Shown piece by piece: positions 1-11,200 of a DNA stretch of 47,802 nucleotides (positions are counted from its first letter, which is position 1; each line of letters opens with the position of its first letter). Under the pieces are notes generated by a model. The model worked only from the letters and a program-made list of their open reading frames with translations, did not search any database and was not told the origin of the DNA. Position numbers and translations under genes: made by a program. Location of the stretch: NCBI GenBank assembly GCA_032718475.1, contig JAUCBJ010006439.1:1-47802 (forward strand). The letters are read 5' to 3'. This DNA is from Nemertoderma westbladi (Eukaryota > Xenacoelomorpha > Nemertodermatida > Nemertodermatidae).

Positions 1-180
1 TACGATAATTTATTGTTATCACCATCTATAATTGAATTGGATTATTATAGAGCGTAAAAATAATTCTATTTTTACGAGCGTGAATAAAAGTTGACTATAT
101 TATCAATACAATATTAAATTTAATTATATTATATTATTGTTGTGGTTGACAGTTAATCTACTCCAATAAATGAAACTGAC
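1..180. other. AT-rich sequence beyond the last visible YLPM1-like exon
   Basis: AT-rich, intron-like sequence to the window edge. On the minus strand it starts with the candidate donor GTCAGT and contains the short read-through tail noted for the adjacent exon. No other coding segment is seen. Confidence 0.5.
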
Positions 181-311
181 CCTTTTCTTTCCAGGATGAC
201 TTATCCTATTTGTATAGTCGTCGGGTAGTTGAAGGAAATCCTTGATACTTTCCGTCTTGCGAAGATGTATAGAATCGACACCATCCTTCTTCCGTAAGCC
301 GTCCAGTTTCG
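181..311 (-). CDS. YLPM1: YLPM1-like exon 6 of those visible (PP1-docking tail)
   Basis: Minus-strand exon preceded by a TTTATAG acceptor. Its first two bases complete an Ala codon started in the exon at 609-780. It encodes 43 further residues, including KLDGLRKK, FLQLPDDY and PGKKR. These match in order the vertebrate YLPM1 C-terminal stretch (KLDGLR, then LQLPDDY, then PGKKRV). The likely 3' end is AAAAGG followed by the donor GTCAGT, which has a non-consensus C at +3. Without splicing there the frame reads on as RVSFIYWSRLTV and stops about 20 residues later, near position 124. In human YLPM1 the KKRVRW sequence here is a PP1-binding RVxF motif, and the read-through RVSF would also fit RVxF. 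Remaining exons would be left of the window. The exon call is strong; the exact 3' end is not. Confidence 0.85.
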
Positions 312-608
312 CTATAAATTAAATACAGTATTTAAACACATTCTATTGATTGAGTATGACATGCAAGTTGCAGTAAAACCAGAACCACCAACCATACATC
401 ATTCAACGAACAAATAAAATCGAATAACGTATTAGTAAGATTCTTCCTCAAAACAGGATACTGTTGTCTCATTGGAAACCGCTAATCCTATATCGACCAT
501 TAATTACCCTAGCATGCTTCAATGCCCGGTAATGGCTGAAGGTATGGCGGGAGATTTACAGACATTGCCCTAAATGGTTGATCCAGGAGTTGACCCTTTA
601 GCACCTAC

Positions 609-780
609 CCAGTTTTTCGGCTTTGATATCTTCCTCCCATTTACTCTTTGGCAGTAAATAATGCTGGAACGATTGGACTATGAACTGCTGCATCGATGAC
701 TTTGAGGATGTCGATTCCATCATCTTATTATCAACTAACTGCTTCCTCCTGGCCATCGGTTCCTCTAACTCCATTTCAAC
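609..780 (-). CDS. YLPM1: YLPM1-like exon 5 of those visible
   Basis: Minus-strand exon starting after TTTGTACAG and ending CTGG before the donor GTAGGT (phase 1). It reads VEMELEEPMARRKQ at its start and YLLPKSKWEEDIKAEKL at its end. Human YLPM1 has VEMEDF and then YIPKSKWEMD...AKLDKL at the same place. The 172-bp length (57 codons plus 1 nt) fits phase 0 on entry from the exon at 6788-6952 and phase 1 on exit into 181-311. The middle is Ser/Gln/Lys-rich and poorly conserved, probably a disordered acidic linker after the kinase-like domain. The assignment rests on conserved blocks plus consistent phases, not on an alignment search. Confidence 0.85.
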
Positions 781-3700
781 CTGTACAAACACGTTTACCT
801 TATTTTATACGAGAGGATGAATATTGGAACTAAACGGAAAAGTAACAGTACGTTATAGTCATGTCATTGGTTATCATATAACTTCAACGCCTACTTCTTC
901 TAAACTCAGGGAATTATATAGTAATTCACGTGAAAAATGGCCTATGAGAGAAAAGTTAGAGAATTTGATATAGGGGCCTACAGATCGAATAATTTATTGT
1001 GGGGCGAGTCACGAAAGGAAGCGAGAATGCATACGGGTGCACTATCTCAATCTCGCGTCTGTCTGTCTCTCTGTCGGTCCGGCTATCTGTCTGTCGGTCT
1101 AATCTTATGAACTCACCACTTTTTTAAACGAAAACTTTATAATTTAGAAATAGACAGACTTTTACAGTTCGCCTGTGGGCCCCTAGGAGGCTACTTGTCT
1201 AAAAATTAAATATCCTCCCATTTCTTTGGTTTTAATCCGTCCAAGCTGAAATTTGGCAGCTATATACTAGACTATTAGACTAGAGGGCGAATTGTCTTAT
1301 AATTCCGTCATACATGATCCATTAAGCTGAAACTTGTGAGATATGTAATAGATACAGCCTGTATAGGAAGGTGATCTGTCTGCAGTTCTTCAGTCTGCCG
1401 CTAGATGGCAAAATGTCGGAAGGTTACAATCTTCTCCCGCCTCCTTGCTTTTAATCCGTTTAAGCTGAATCTTTTTGTGTCATTTTGTTGTGTTTTTTTC
1501 AAAGAGATGCATAGAGACCAGTCCGTATCCTAAATAGTAAATAGCCCTACATAGTTAGTCTTCTAGAAAAAATTAATTGGTGTCTAAGTGGCACAAATTT
1601 GAAATTGTTCAGTTTCATCGAGTGAAACCAGTTTTACTGGTTTTACAAATTTAATCAACTATGGATGATGAACTATGGACTCTAGAACAAAAGATTATAA
1701 CTTATAACTGGCCCAACGGCAAGGCGACCTTTACTAACAGTTGCAGCCCAGAAAACTGCAAAGTTAGCATAGGCCTAAAAGTATAGCGATTAGCGACCAA
1801 TAGAACGGCAGTTTCTTCGTTTATCAATAGGCCCTATAAGAAAAGGGTAAAAGATGAACCCGTCTAGCAGTCTAGTATTAGACGGGGTGCGTATTTTGAG
1901 TTTTGGTGTGTATCTATCTATGGCTATTAATTATAGGCCTACTGTACATGTTTTTCCAATACAATACGTTATTTACTAAACAATCTAGCACAAATTTAAT
2001 TGATTCTTTACATGATATATCTTTATTATCCAAATGCAGATATGTTTTTACATATTAGAATTCCTTGCTGGGCAGGCAGGGAGGGCCATCTTTACATACA
2101 TAGGTACCACCAACACGTTCGTGGGGCCTTCGCGCAGGACGAAGCCCAGTTATGAGATACAAATTAAAATTGAGCGACTGTATCACAAAATCAGTATTTG
2201 AGAAATTTAACCATACCGACAATCAATCAAAGAAAGGGGGACAGTACGTGTTCGGCCCTTTTAATCCGTAATCCAGTATCCGTCCGTAGAATTATTCCCG
2301 TAGAACAGTAGAATTCCCGCAGCTTCCGACCCAATTCGACAACGAATTCGCCTTACACTTTCGCGTGACAGAGAACGTAATCCGGTACGATACACGTCTG
2401 CCCGACTTTCAACAATTTCCCCCAGGGATCCCAGGATCCGGCTGTCCGGGCCGCCGCTAAACCCAAATCGCAATCCTCGTCGATTCGTCCAGTCGTCGAC
2501 ATAAGTCGGACTCTTCTCACCGCACTCCAAGGTGGGTGGCCTGAGTGAGGCATGAGGAACTTGGCAGTGCTGCAGTGGCCCGCATTACGATCCGACCGAC
2601 CGCCGTATTCCCAGTGTAGTAAATAGAATCTTACTGACAAGCAAGCAATTCCGTAGTGTTTATTCCTCAGTTAATCGCATCTGCATGCCACTCGGCTGCT
2701 CGGGTCCAGATACATCGGACTGTCGGAAGCTGCTTAGATGAAGAAGTTGTTTAGATGGCCTTGCCAACGACCAACGACCTGAAGACGGTACCGGTAACTC
2801 TGTACCACTAACAGTTAACAGTACCGGTACCGTACTGTAATCCTGTAGTCTCCTAGCAACCAGCTGATGCCAAGCCTAATAATTTTTGGGTAGATTAATT
2901 TATTGTAACTGTAAGACAGTTACACAGATGCTGCAAGAAGACCCCACGCAAATTCAACTTGGAAAATATCTAAACTTTGGCCAGACTACATGTGTACCAA
3001 GTTTGGTTAAATTTCATTAACATTTGGCTGAGTTATTAACGTTTAAAATTGGACACGACAGAACAACAGATCAACAGAACAACAGAGCAACAGACACACC
3101 GATTGAGTTAGTGGTACCTGTATGCTAAGCTCTCTTACTTTCGTCGCTCGCCTCACATACCACAAAGGGGTCGAGGATATATAATTACAAAAATATGTGA
3201 AGTGAATGTTTAGATTATTTCGTGGTAATAGATGGAAAAAACCTTTTAGCATAAACGCATGCTGAATCCGATAACAAGAAAAATTTAAAGTTTCTGACCG
3301 TATAATTTGCGTATTTTTTTATATGAACAATTATTAAATGTTACGTTTATTTAATACAATATAATAAATTATAAAAGTAATCAGTGATACACCCGAACTT
3401 AACAAGGCAAATTATACAAGTTTCTGCATTGGTTTCATCTTGGCGTTTACTGGGATACCTGGTTAGGTAATTCCTGGTGGTAACCGAAAATAATTTATAT
3501 TACATATCTCAGCCATTAGGAGTCAAATATAAAAGGTAAGATAAATAAACTAGACAAGAAAAGGGATTTTAATATCAAAAGATATTTAATAATCTTTTAT
3601 TAAAATAAGTAACATTCTTGAAGGATATTGCAGTCGACAGTATACCTTGACCGAAACTGGATGTGTGGTAACAAAGTATTTTTCCAATGTTTATGGAAGT

Positions 3701-4950
3701 CCATAACAGCATTCTTTCATTATTGATAATTTTCCTAAAAGTTAACGAATATATACTACTTCCTACAATACGATTTTCGATCCCCCAGGTGTGTGTTCCA
3801 GAACGTTTATTTTACTCCCTATAACTATACTTTGACGATAATAAAGTTTTGTAGAGTAAAATTAGTTTTAAGTTGCATCTTAAAACCTAAAAAACATTCC
3901 ACATATTGAATAGATAAATACTCTCACAGCTAATTTACTACCGCAATAAATTGTCCTCGTGTGGTCGAAAAGATTGTTTGATTTATTCTCCGATTGGCAG
4001 TTTAACTATTACAGAATCATACAAAATGAATTCTGAATTTAATTTTGTTCAAAATATATATATATAAAAGCAGTGACTGGTGAGGTAAACTGTTCTGCCT
4101 GATTTTTGGGCAAAATGTTCAAAAACGGGAGAAACAATGAGGAAAATTCTTTGTAACCGCGTTCCAGGTACAACGCTCACCAACAACTACGAAAGGGACA
4201 TTATGCCCTTAATAAAATGAAGATAGTTTGGGTTGGAGTGGGTACAACATATTCCACAAACATAGCATAGTTTCCTTAGAGTTTTCAGATTCTTAAGTAT
4301 ATGAGTAATATTAGGAGTGCTCCTTAGACATTCCATGTTCTTCCACGGGTACAATCCCCATCTCGCCGGGTCTGCAAATGCAAACACAAATCTTCTACTA
4401 GTAAAAGGGCAATATCAAGTTTATTTTCAGAAAGAAAATTTAGTAATAACAATGATTTTCCAAATTTACAGCAACAGCTTCTCTGACCAGGAAATTTTGG
4501 ACTGCTGAGTGTCGCCAATGTCACCGTTAGGTCAACTGCCTAGGAGAAGCCTTTATGAGAAGGCCAGGTATCTAAGTGGGCTTATCATTGTTTTCTTTAA
4601 AACGCCTTAACCGCAAATTTCAGGTTTACAAAAGATACATTTTGAAATGCCTGTTAGCAGGAACATATAAAATAGTAAATAGTTTCAAAGTTCTTCAAAT
4701 TGTTCAAAATAGGCAATCTGGCGACGATTTACAAATTAAGCGGTAAAAACATAACGGGTTTATCTTTTTAAGGATGTTTATCGGATTGAGCATACCTGAA
4801 TTATGCTAAAAGTTAAGTTTGGTAATTTATTATCAGAAATTCCATTCACTAATTAATTATTATCAGCTTCAGCACATTTCCCATCGAAGCCAATGACCCT
4901 AAAACGATAAAACAATGATTTAATATATTCATATTTACTACCAAAATACA
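781..4950. other. Long YLPM1-like intron, left part: no gene seen
   Basis: This is the part of the 6-kb intron between the exons at 609-780 and 6788-6952. It is AT-rich with degraded dispersed repeats. Two related copies of a block containing TTTTAATCCGT..AAGCTGAA lie near 1230-1260 and 1450-1470. A CTGTCTGTC/GTCGGTC-rich patch lies at 1058-1100. A GC-richer island at about 2250-2640 has short open frames on the minus strand but no recognised protein. No tRNA or RNA gene is recognised. Confidence 0.5.
2098..2150. repeat. Dispersed hairpin-containing repeat, copy 1
   Basis: It contains CAACACGTTCGTGGGG followed by CCTTCGCGCAGGACGAAG. The same block occurs inverted at about 46855-46895, where the reverse complement reads CAACACGTTCGTGGG then CCTTCGTGCAGCACGAGG. 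The matching order and the internal dyad (CTTCG...CGAAG) suggest the end of an old dispersed element of unknown class. Confidence 0.5.
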
Positions 4951-4954
4951 GATA

Positions 4955-5082
4955 GAATGTAGAATAGGTAGAATGGATGATGTATGGATATAGAATAGGA
5001 AGAATGGATGATGGTATGGATATAGAATAGGTAGGTATGGATGATGTATGGATATAGAAAAGGTAGAGGGATGGTGTATGGA
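4955..5082. repeat. Minisatellite left of the RTE-like insertion
   Basis: Imperfect tandem copies of a 24-30 bp unit built around GGATGATGTATGGATATAG and AATAGGTAG. The same unit resumes at 6002-6112 on the other side of the retrotransposon fragment. Confidence 0.8.
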
Positions 5083-5999
5083 ATACTACTACTACTAGGA
5101 TCGGCATGCTGCATTGCAGCTGCATTTTTAAGAATGCTGTGCCGGCTTGTCGACAAAATTGCGCCGCCACAACTCCCTATCACCCATGACATTTGCTAGA
5201 TCATCCGCATCTTCAAGGCCAGTGTCCTTTAAGATGCGTCTCAAGAAAGTCATGGGCTGTCCACCATGCTTATTCACTCCATGAGGCCGCCAAAGCACAA
5301 GATTATGCAGTGGCTGGTCCTCACGGCGAAAGCAATGTCCTGCAAAGCGGAGGCGATTTTGTTTCAGTGTCAAGCTTGGGAGAACCAATGAGACACCTCC
5401 AATGTTATATAGTGTCTGGTTGGAGATGTGTGCATTGTACTTGACACAATGAACCCGGCGTAGCATTCTTGTGAATGTGCCATCCAGAGATTTCCAGAGA
5501 TGATGATCTAAGGACATGCGTAGAACATAGTCAACCACAATAATGAACAAGAATGGTGCAAGTGTGTCTCCTTGGAGGACGCCCCATAACACTTCAAATG
5601 GTTCTGTGTCACCGTCAACAGTAGACACAAATGTTGTCGAACCATCGTATACTGATCTGATTGCTGCAATAATTTCATCAGGAATCCCATATAATGAAAG
5701 TATGTTGAACATACGTGAGCGAGAGACTGAATCAAAGGCCTTGAAGAAGTCAACAAAGATAACAGCCAGATGCCTGTCTTTCTTTTTTGATAACTCTTCA
5801 ATTATCCTTCTAAGTGCCAAAATGGGCTCCAGGCTCCATGGTCCCACGACCTTTACGGAACCCATTCTGATTTCCACGGAGCAGTCTCTCAATGGGATCC
5901 CTGATGCGATTTAATAGAATCCTATTGTATAGCTTTGCAGCAATCGAGATCAATGAGATTCCCCGAAAAGAACCATAGAGTGTTAGGTTGCCCTTCTTT
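5083..5999 (-). mobile_element. Broken RTE-like non-LTR retrotransposon (reverse transcriptase), internally deleted
   Basis: On the minus strand the fragment begins with KKGNLTL and GISLISIAAKLYNRIL. After a frame break near 5880 it continues with LEPILALRRIIEEL, VIFVDFFKAFDSV, GIPDEIIAAIRSVYDG and GVLQGDTLAPFLFI. These are fingers/palm blocks of an RTE/CR1-type RT, including the first catalytic Asp block. The sequence then jumps from the palm to the C-terminal region (LRFAGHCFRREDQP, PMTFLRRILKDTGLE, ELWRRNFV), so the ADD block is missing. It ends with an ATGCCGATCC block and (TAG)n, shared with copies at 21781-22030 and 44488-44806. It is 5'-truncated, frameshifted and deleted, so non-functional. 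It sits inside a minisatellite in a YLPM1-like intron. Confidence 0.85.
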
Positions 6000-6001
6000 C
6001 G

Positions 6002-6112
6002 AATGTATGGATGGATATAGAATAGGTAGGTAGGGATGATGTATGGATATAGAATAGGTAGAGGGATGATGTATGGATATAGAATAGGTAGAGGGATGAT
6101 GTATGGATAGGG
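6002..6112. repeat. Minisatellite right of the RTE-like insertion
   Basis: Four or so copies of the ATGTATGGATATAGAATAGG unit, continuous in type with 4955-5082. The RTE fragment appears to have inserted into this array. TGTATGGA occurs at both junctions, but it is part of the repeat unit, so it cannot be claimed as a target-site duplication. Confidence 0.8.
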
Positions 6113-6787
6113 GAGATGTTACACCTTTTTCAAACGCTTGTAGGTAAATGAAAGCAAAAATAAAACTAAATTTCTTCCTTTCTATTTTCTTTGGGTGGGG
6201 GGGGGGGGGGGGGGGGGGGGGGTCACTGAATTACGACTGTAAGCCTAGAAGATATTTTGGCCCACCCTGAATCAGCCAGCGATGTGTGTTCAAATACTGT
6301 ACTGAGCTGACCTACAACGCAGTTTCTGGTTGCTTCCACCCCAATGATAAACCTCCGATACAAAGGAAATAAATAAACATCAATCAGCAGCCTATTAAAC
6401 TAAACTAAGGCATTACAATACAAAGTGTATTCCAATACAATGAACTCATTTATAATGTGTAATTAAACGAGTTGGTAAAATTGGAATCAAGACTTTGCCT
6501 CTCTAATGAAAATCCAGACAGTCTGTGAGAGACTGAGACTGTAAGGAAGCCGAGAGGATTCTAGAACAACAATCTAAAACCAAATCAATAAATACGGGAA
6601 GTCGCATATCAATATCATCAAATCATTACTCAACTAAAAATTGTAGACCAAAATGGTCAACTATAGTTTATTTTCAGAAGTTCAAACATGAACATGAACA
6701 CCCTACCATGGAACAATTGTGTGAGTTACGAAATGCATTGGAAACTAATTATTACTAGACCAGCAAATAACATATGACGTCACTCAC
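6113..6787. other. Intron DNA with a poly-G tract
   Basis: AT-rich YLPM1-like intron sequence. A near-uninterrupted G tract of about 25 bases lies at 6196-6222, a common assembly-error site. No gene is seen. Confidence 0.6.
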
Positions 6788-6952
6788 GTCAGCGATATCT
6801 TCAGCAATCAATGAGGATACATCCAAACGGTGGTAGTGTGTGGGCGTTGGTTCCCAACCGCTAATCAACGAGACGATTTCCTTCTCAGTACGCTGGTGAA
6901 GGTTGCGAGCGGCGCAGACAAAAGGGTCACCTTGCATGTTAATAACGTATAC
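6788..6952 (-). CDS. YLPM1: YLPM1-like exon 4 of those visible (end of kinase-like domain)
   Basis: This 55-codon minus-strand exon starts with VYVINMQGDPFVC and continues AARNLHQRTEKEI, GWEPTPTHYHRLDVSSL and AEDIAD. Human YLPM1 has VYLAEMSADNQTCGKRNIHG..HWETAPRHMMRLDIRSLL at this position, so the reading is collinear with the exon upstream (KSKGFM) and downstream (VEMELEE). Acceptor is TGTTCAG before GTATACG; donor is GAC before GTGAGT; both are phase 0. The first 13 codons are the same sequence that is repeated 45 bp at a time in the adjoining intron. The polypyrimidine tract of the real acceptor therefore lies in a repeat unit. Which acceptor copy is used cannot be told from DNA; the one chosen here gives the shortest product. 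Confidence 0.9.
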
Positions 6953-7620
6953 CTGAACACAAACGAAAGGGTCACCTTGCATGTTAATAACGTATACCTG
7001 AACACAAACGAAAGGGTCACCTTGCATGTTAATAACGTATACCTGAACACAAACGAAAGGGTCACCTTGCATGTTAATAACGTATACCTGAACACAAACG
7101 AAAGGGTCACCTTGCATGTTAATAACGTATACCTGAACACAAACGAAAGGGTCACCTTGCATGTTAATAACGTATACCTGAACACAAACGAAAGGGTCAC
7201 CTTGCATGTTAATAACGTATACCTGAACACAAACGAAAGGGTCACCTTGCATGTTAATAACGTATACCTGAACACAAACGAAAGGGTCACCTTGCATGTT
7301 AATAACGTATACCTGAACACAAACGAAAGGGTCACCTTGCATGTTAATAACGTATACCTGAACACAAACGAAAGGGTCACCTTGCATGTTAATAACGTAT
7401 ACCTGAACACAAACGAAAGGGTCACCTTGCATGTTAATAACGTATACCTGAACACAAACGAAAGGGTCAGCTTGCATGTTAATAACGTATACCTGAACAC
7501 AAACAAAAGGGTCACCTTGCATATCAATAACACTTGAACACAAACGAGCATGTTAATAACGTATACCTGAACATAATCATATGAACATAACATAACACTT
7601 GAACACAAACGAAGGAGTTT
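6908..7620 (-). repeat. 45-bp minisatellite duplicating a splice acceptor plus exon start (about 14 copies)
   Basis: Unit starts (AAAGGGTCAC on the plus strand) fall every 45 bp from 6921 to 7506, 14 in all and almost identical. A degenerate tail runs to about 7620. On the minus strand each unit reads CCCTTTCGTTTGTGTTCAG then GTATACGTTATTAACATGC, which is a pyrimidine-rich acceptor followed by the first codons of the exon at 6788-6952. The unit is a multiple of three and stop-free in that frame, encoding VYVINMQGDPFVCVQ per copy. Use of an upstream acceptor copy would therefore add 15 residues per unit in frame. One unit carries Ala for Gly (MQAD). Confidence 0.95.
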
Positions 7621-8059
7621 AAGCACATTAGGTTTGACTTGAACACGAAAGCTTTACATCATTATAATAAACACCCAAATATTTACGGCCAGTTTATTTA
7701 CGGCATTGTAGTACAACAGTAATGAGCCTGAGCGTATGAAGTGAAACTTTAGTATATCCGTATATTGTGGAACAACGAATTATATTTTATGTTTAAGGTC
7801 AAAAGAAAGATAAGAGATCTTTAGGTGCCGCTATATTAAGTTAATAATAATTGCCAAATATTTCAACCTAAAATTGCAATTACAATTTAACAGTTAAATT
7901 ACGATCAACATATTTTATGTAAAATGTTATACGACCTACGATGTCATCTATACATATAGAACCAATAACCACGGGATAAATGAATGACATGTAATCTCGA
8001 GCGATAAAGTCTAATAGGGAGGGGCTTTCTCTATCTACATAATATTTTATGATTATTAC
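7621..8059. other. Unique part of the YLPM1-like intron
   Basis: AT-rich, non-repetitive sequence between the 45-bp array and the exon at 8060-8236. On the minus strand it starts with the donor GTAATA. The exon frame reads on into it for some 60 codons before a stop near 7880, which I take as chance read-through because splicing at ATG/GTAATA restores the conserved protein order. Confidence 0.6.
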
Positions 8060-8236
8060 CATAAATCCCTTTGATTTCGCAAAATTATGGAACTTCGAGA
8101 AGTTGCTGACTTTCTGGTTGACGGCGTCTACAATAATAAACCAATGGAACCCATCATCTAGAGTCTTCTTAAAGGCTCGAAACAAACTCGCTCTGTAAGA
8201 TTCTTCCATGTCTTCCTCGTATTGATAAACGAACAC
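8060..8236 (-). CDS. YLPM1: YLPM1-like exon 3 of those visible (kinase-like core)
   Basis: This 59-codon minus-strand exon begins VFVYQYEEDMEESYRASL and continues FRAFKKTLDDGF, FIIVDAVNQKV and FAKSKGFM. It matches the human YLPM1 order EYEYE.DMEE.YR, F.KTFKKTLDDGF, FIILDAINDRV, AKTKGFE without a gap. Acceptor CTCCTTCCAG and donor GTAATA are both phase 0. FKKTLDDGF..FII(V/L)DA(V/I)N is the most conserved block of the YLPM1 P-loop kinase-like domain and lies between the Walker A exon (18687-18869) and the exon at 6788-6952. The upstream intron is nearly pure 36-bp tandem repeat up to about 20 bases from this acceptor. Confidence 0.93.
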
Positions 8237-8256
8237 CTGGAAGGAGATGGGGTGAA

Positions 8257-11200
8257 TACCTACTGATAGACAGAGAACAGAAAGGAGGACAATACTTACA
8301 GATAGACAGAGAACAGAAAGGGGGACAATACTCACTGAGAGACAGAGAACAGAAAGGGGGACAATACTTACTGATAGACAGAGAACATAAAGGGGGACAA
8401 TACTTACTGATAGACAGAGAACATAAAGGGGGACAATACTTACTGATAGACAGAGAACAGAAAGGAGGACAATACCTACTGATAGACAGAGAACAGAAAG
8501 GGGGACAATACTTACTGTTAGACAGAGAACAGAAAGGGGGACAATACTCACTGAGAGACAGAGAACAGAAAGGGGGGCAATACTTACTGATAGACAGAGA
8601 ACAGAAAGGAGGAATATACTTACTGATAGACAGAGAACAGAAAGGGGGACAATACTTACTGATAGACAGAGAACAGAAAGGGGGACAATACTTACTGATA
8701 GACAGAGAACATAAAGGGGGACAATACTTACTGATAGACAGAGAACAGAAAGGGGGACAATACTCACTGAGAGACAGAGAACAGAAAGGGGGGCAATACT
8801 TACTGATAGACAGAGAACAGAAAGGAGGAATATACTTACTGATAGACAGAGAACAGAAAGGGGGACAATACTCACTGAGAGACAGAGAACAGAAAGGGGG
8901 GCAATACTTACTGATAGACAGAGAACAGAAAGGAGGACAATACTCACTGATAGACAGAGAACAGAAAGGAGGACAATACCTACTGATAGACAGAGAACAG
9001 AAAGGGGGACAATACTCACTGAGAGACAGAGAACAGAAAGGGGGGCAATACTTACTGATAGACAGAGAACAGAAAGGAGGACAATACTTACAGATAGACA
9101 GAGAACAGAAAGGGGGACAATACTCACTGAGAGACAGAGAACAGAAAGGGGGGCAATACTTACTGATAGACAGAGAACAGAAAGGAGGAATATACTTACT
9201 GATAGACAGAGAACAGAAAGGGGGACAATACCTACTGATAGACAGAGAACATAAAGGGGGACAATACTTACTGATAGACAGAGAACATAAAGGGGGACAA
9301 TACTTACTGATAGACAGAGAACAGAAAGGGGGACAATACTCACTGAGAGACAGAGAACAGAAAGGGGGGCAATACTTACTGATAGACAGAGAACAGAAAG
9401 GAGGACAATACTTACAGATAGACAGAGAACAGAAAGGGGGACAATACTCACTGATAGACAGAGAACAGAAAGGAGGACAATACTCACTGAGAGACAGAGA
9501 ACAGAAAGGGGGACAATACTTACTGATAGACAGAGAACAGAAAGGGGGACAATACTTACTGATAGACAGAGAACAGAAAGGAGGACAATACTTACTGATA
9601 GACAGAGAACAGAAAGGGGGACAATACCTACTGATAGACAGAGAACAGAAAGGGGGACAATACTCACTGAGAGACAGAGAACAGAAAGGAGGACAATACT
9701 CACTGAGAGACAGAGAACAGAAAGGGGTACAATACTTACTGATAGACAGAGAACAGAAAGGAGGACAATACTTACTGATAGACAGAGAACAGAAAGGAGG
9801 ACAATACTCACTGAGAGACAGAGAACAGAAAGGGGGACAATACTTACTGATAGACAGAGAACAGAAAGGGGGACAATACTTACTGATAGACAGAGAACAG
9901 AAAGGAGGACAATACTTACTGATAGACAGAGAACAGAAAGGGGGACAATACCTACTGATAGACAGAGAACAGAAAGGGGGACAATACTCACTGAGAGACA
10001 GAGAACAGAAAGGAGGACAATACTCACTGAGAGACAGAGAACAGAAAGGGGTACAATACTTACTGATAGACAGAGAACAGAAAGGAGGACAATACTTACA
10101 GATAGACAGAGAACAGAAAGGGGGACAATACTCACTGAGAGACAGAGAACAGAAAGGGGGACAATACTTACTGATAGACAGAGAACAGAAAGGGGGACAA
10201 TACTTACTGATAGACAGAGAACAGAAAGGAGGACAATACTTACTGATAGACAGAGAACAGAAAGGGGGACAATACCTACTGATAGACAGAGAACAGAAAG
10301 GGGGACAATACTCACTGAGAGACAGAGAACAGAAAGGAGGACAATACTCACTGAGAGACAGAGAACAGAAAGGGGTACAATACTTACTGATAGACAGAGA
10401 ACAGAAAGGAGGACAATACTCACTGAGAGACAGAGAACAGAAAGGGGTACAATACTTACTGATAGACAGAGAACAGAAAGGAGGACAATACTTACAGATA
10501 GACAGAGAACAGAAAGGGGGACAATACTCACTGAGAGACAGAGAACAGAAAGGGGGACAATACTTACTGATAGACAGAGAACAGAAAGGGGGACAATACT
10601 TACTGATAGACAGAGAACAGAAAGGAGGACAATACTTACTGATAGACAGAGAACAGAAAGGGGGACAATACCTACTGATAGACAGAGAACAGAAAGGGGG
10701 ACAATACTCACTGAGAGACAGAGAACAGAAAGGGGGACAATACTTACTGATAGACAGAGAACAGAAAGGGGGACAATACTTACTGATAGACAGAGAACAG
10801 AAAGGGGGACAATACTTACTGATAGACAGAGAACATAAAGGGGGACAATACTTACTGATAGACAGAGAACAGAAAGGAGGACAATACCTACTGATAGACA
10901 GAGAACAGAAAGGGGGACAATACTTACTGATAGACAGAGAACAGAAAGGGGGACAATACTCACTGAGAGACAGAGAACAGAAAGGGGGGCAATACTTACT
11001 GATAGACAGAGAACAGAAAGGAGGAATATACTTACTGATAGACAGAGAACAGAAAGGGGGACAATACTTACTGATAGACAGAGAACAGAAAGGGGGGCAA
11101 TACTTACTGATAGACAGAGAACAGAAAGGAGGACAATACTTACAGATAGACAGAGAACAGAAAGGGGGACAATACTCACTGAGAGACAGAGAACAGAAAG

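Noticed and set aside
2261-2640. Overlapping minus-strand frames in a GC-richer patch
   Set aside because: No recognisable protein, both frames overlap, no supporting splice or start context.
6755-7543. 45-bp repeat frames on both strands as a repeat protein gene
   Set aside because: The repeat is intron plus duplicated exon start; only 6788-6952 aligns with the YLPM1 family. In-frame extension is kept as a hypothesis under findings.
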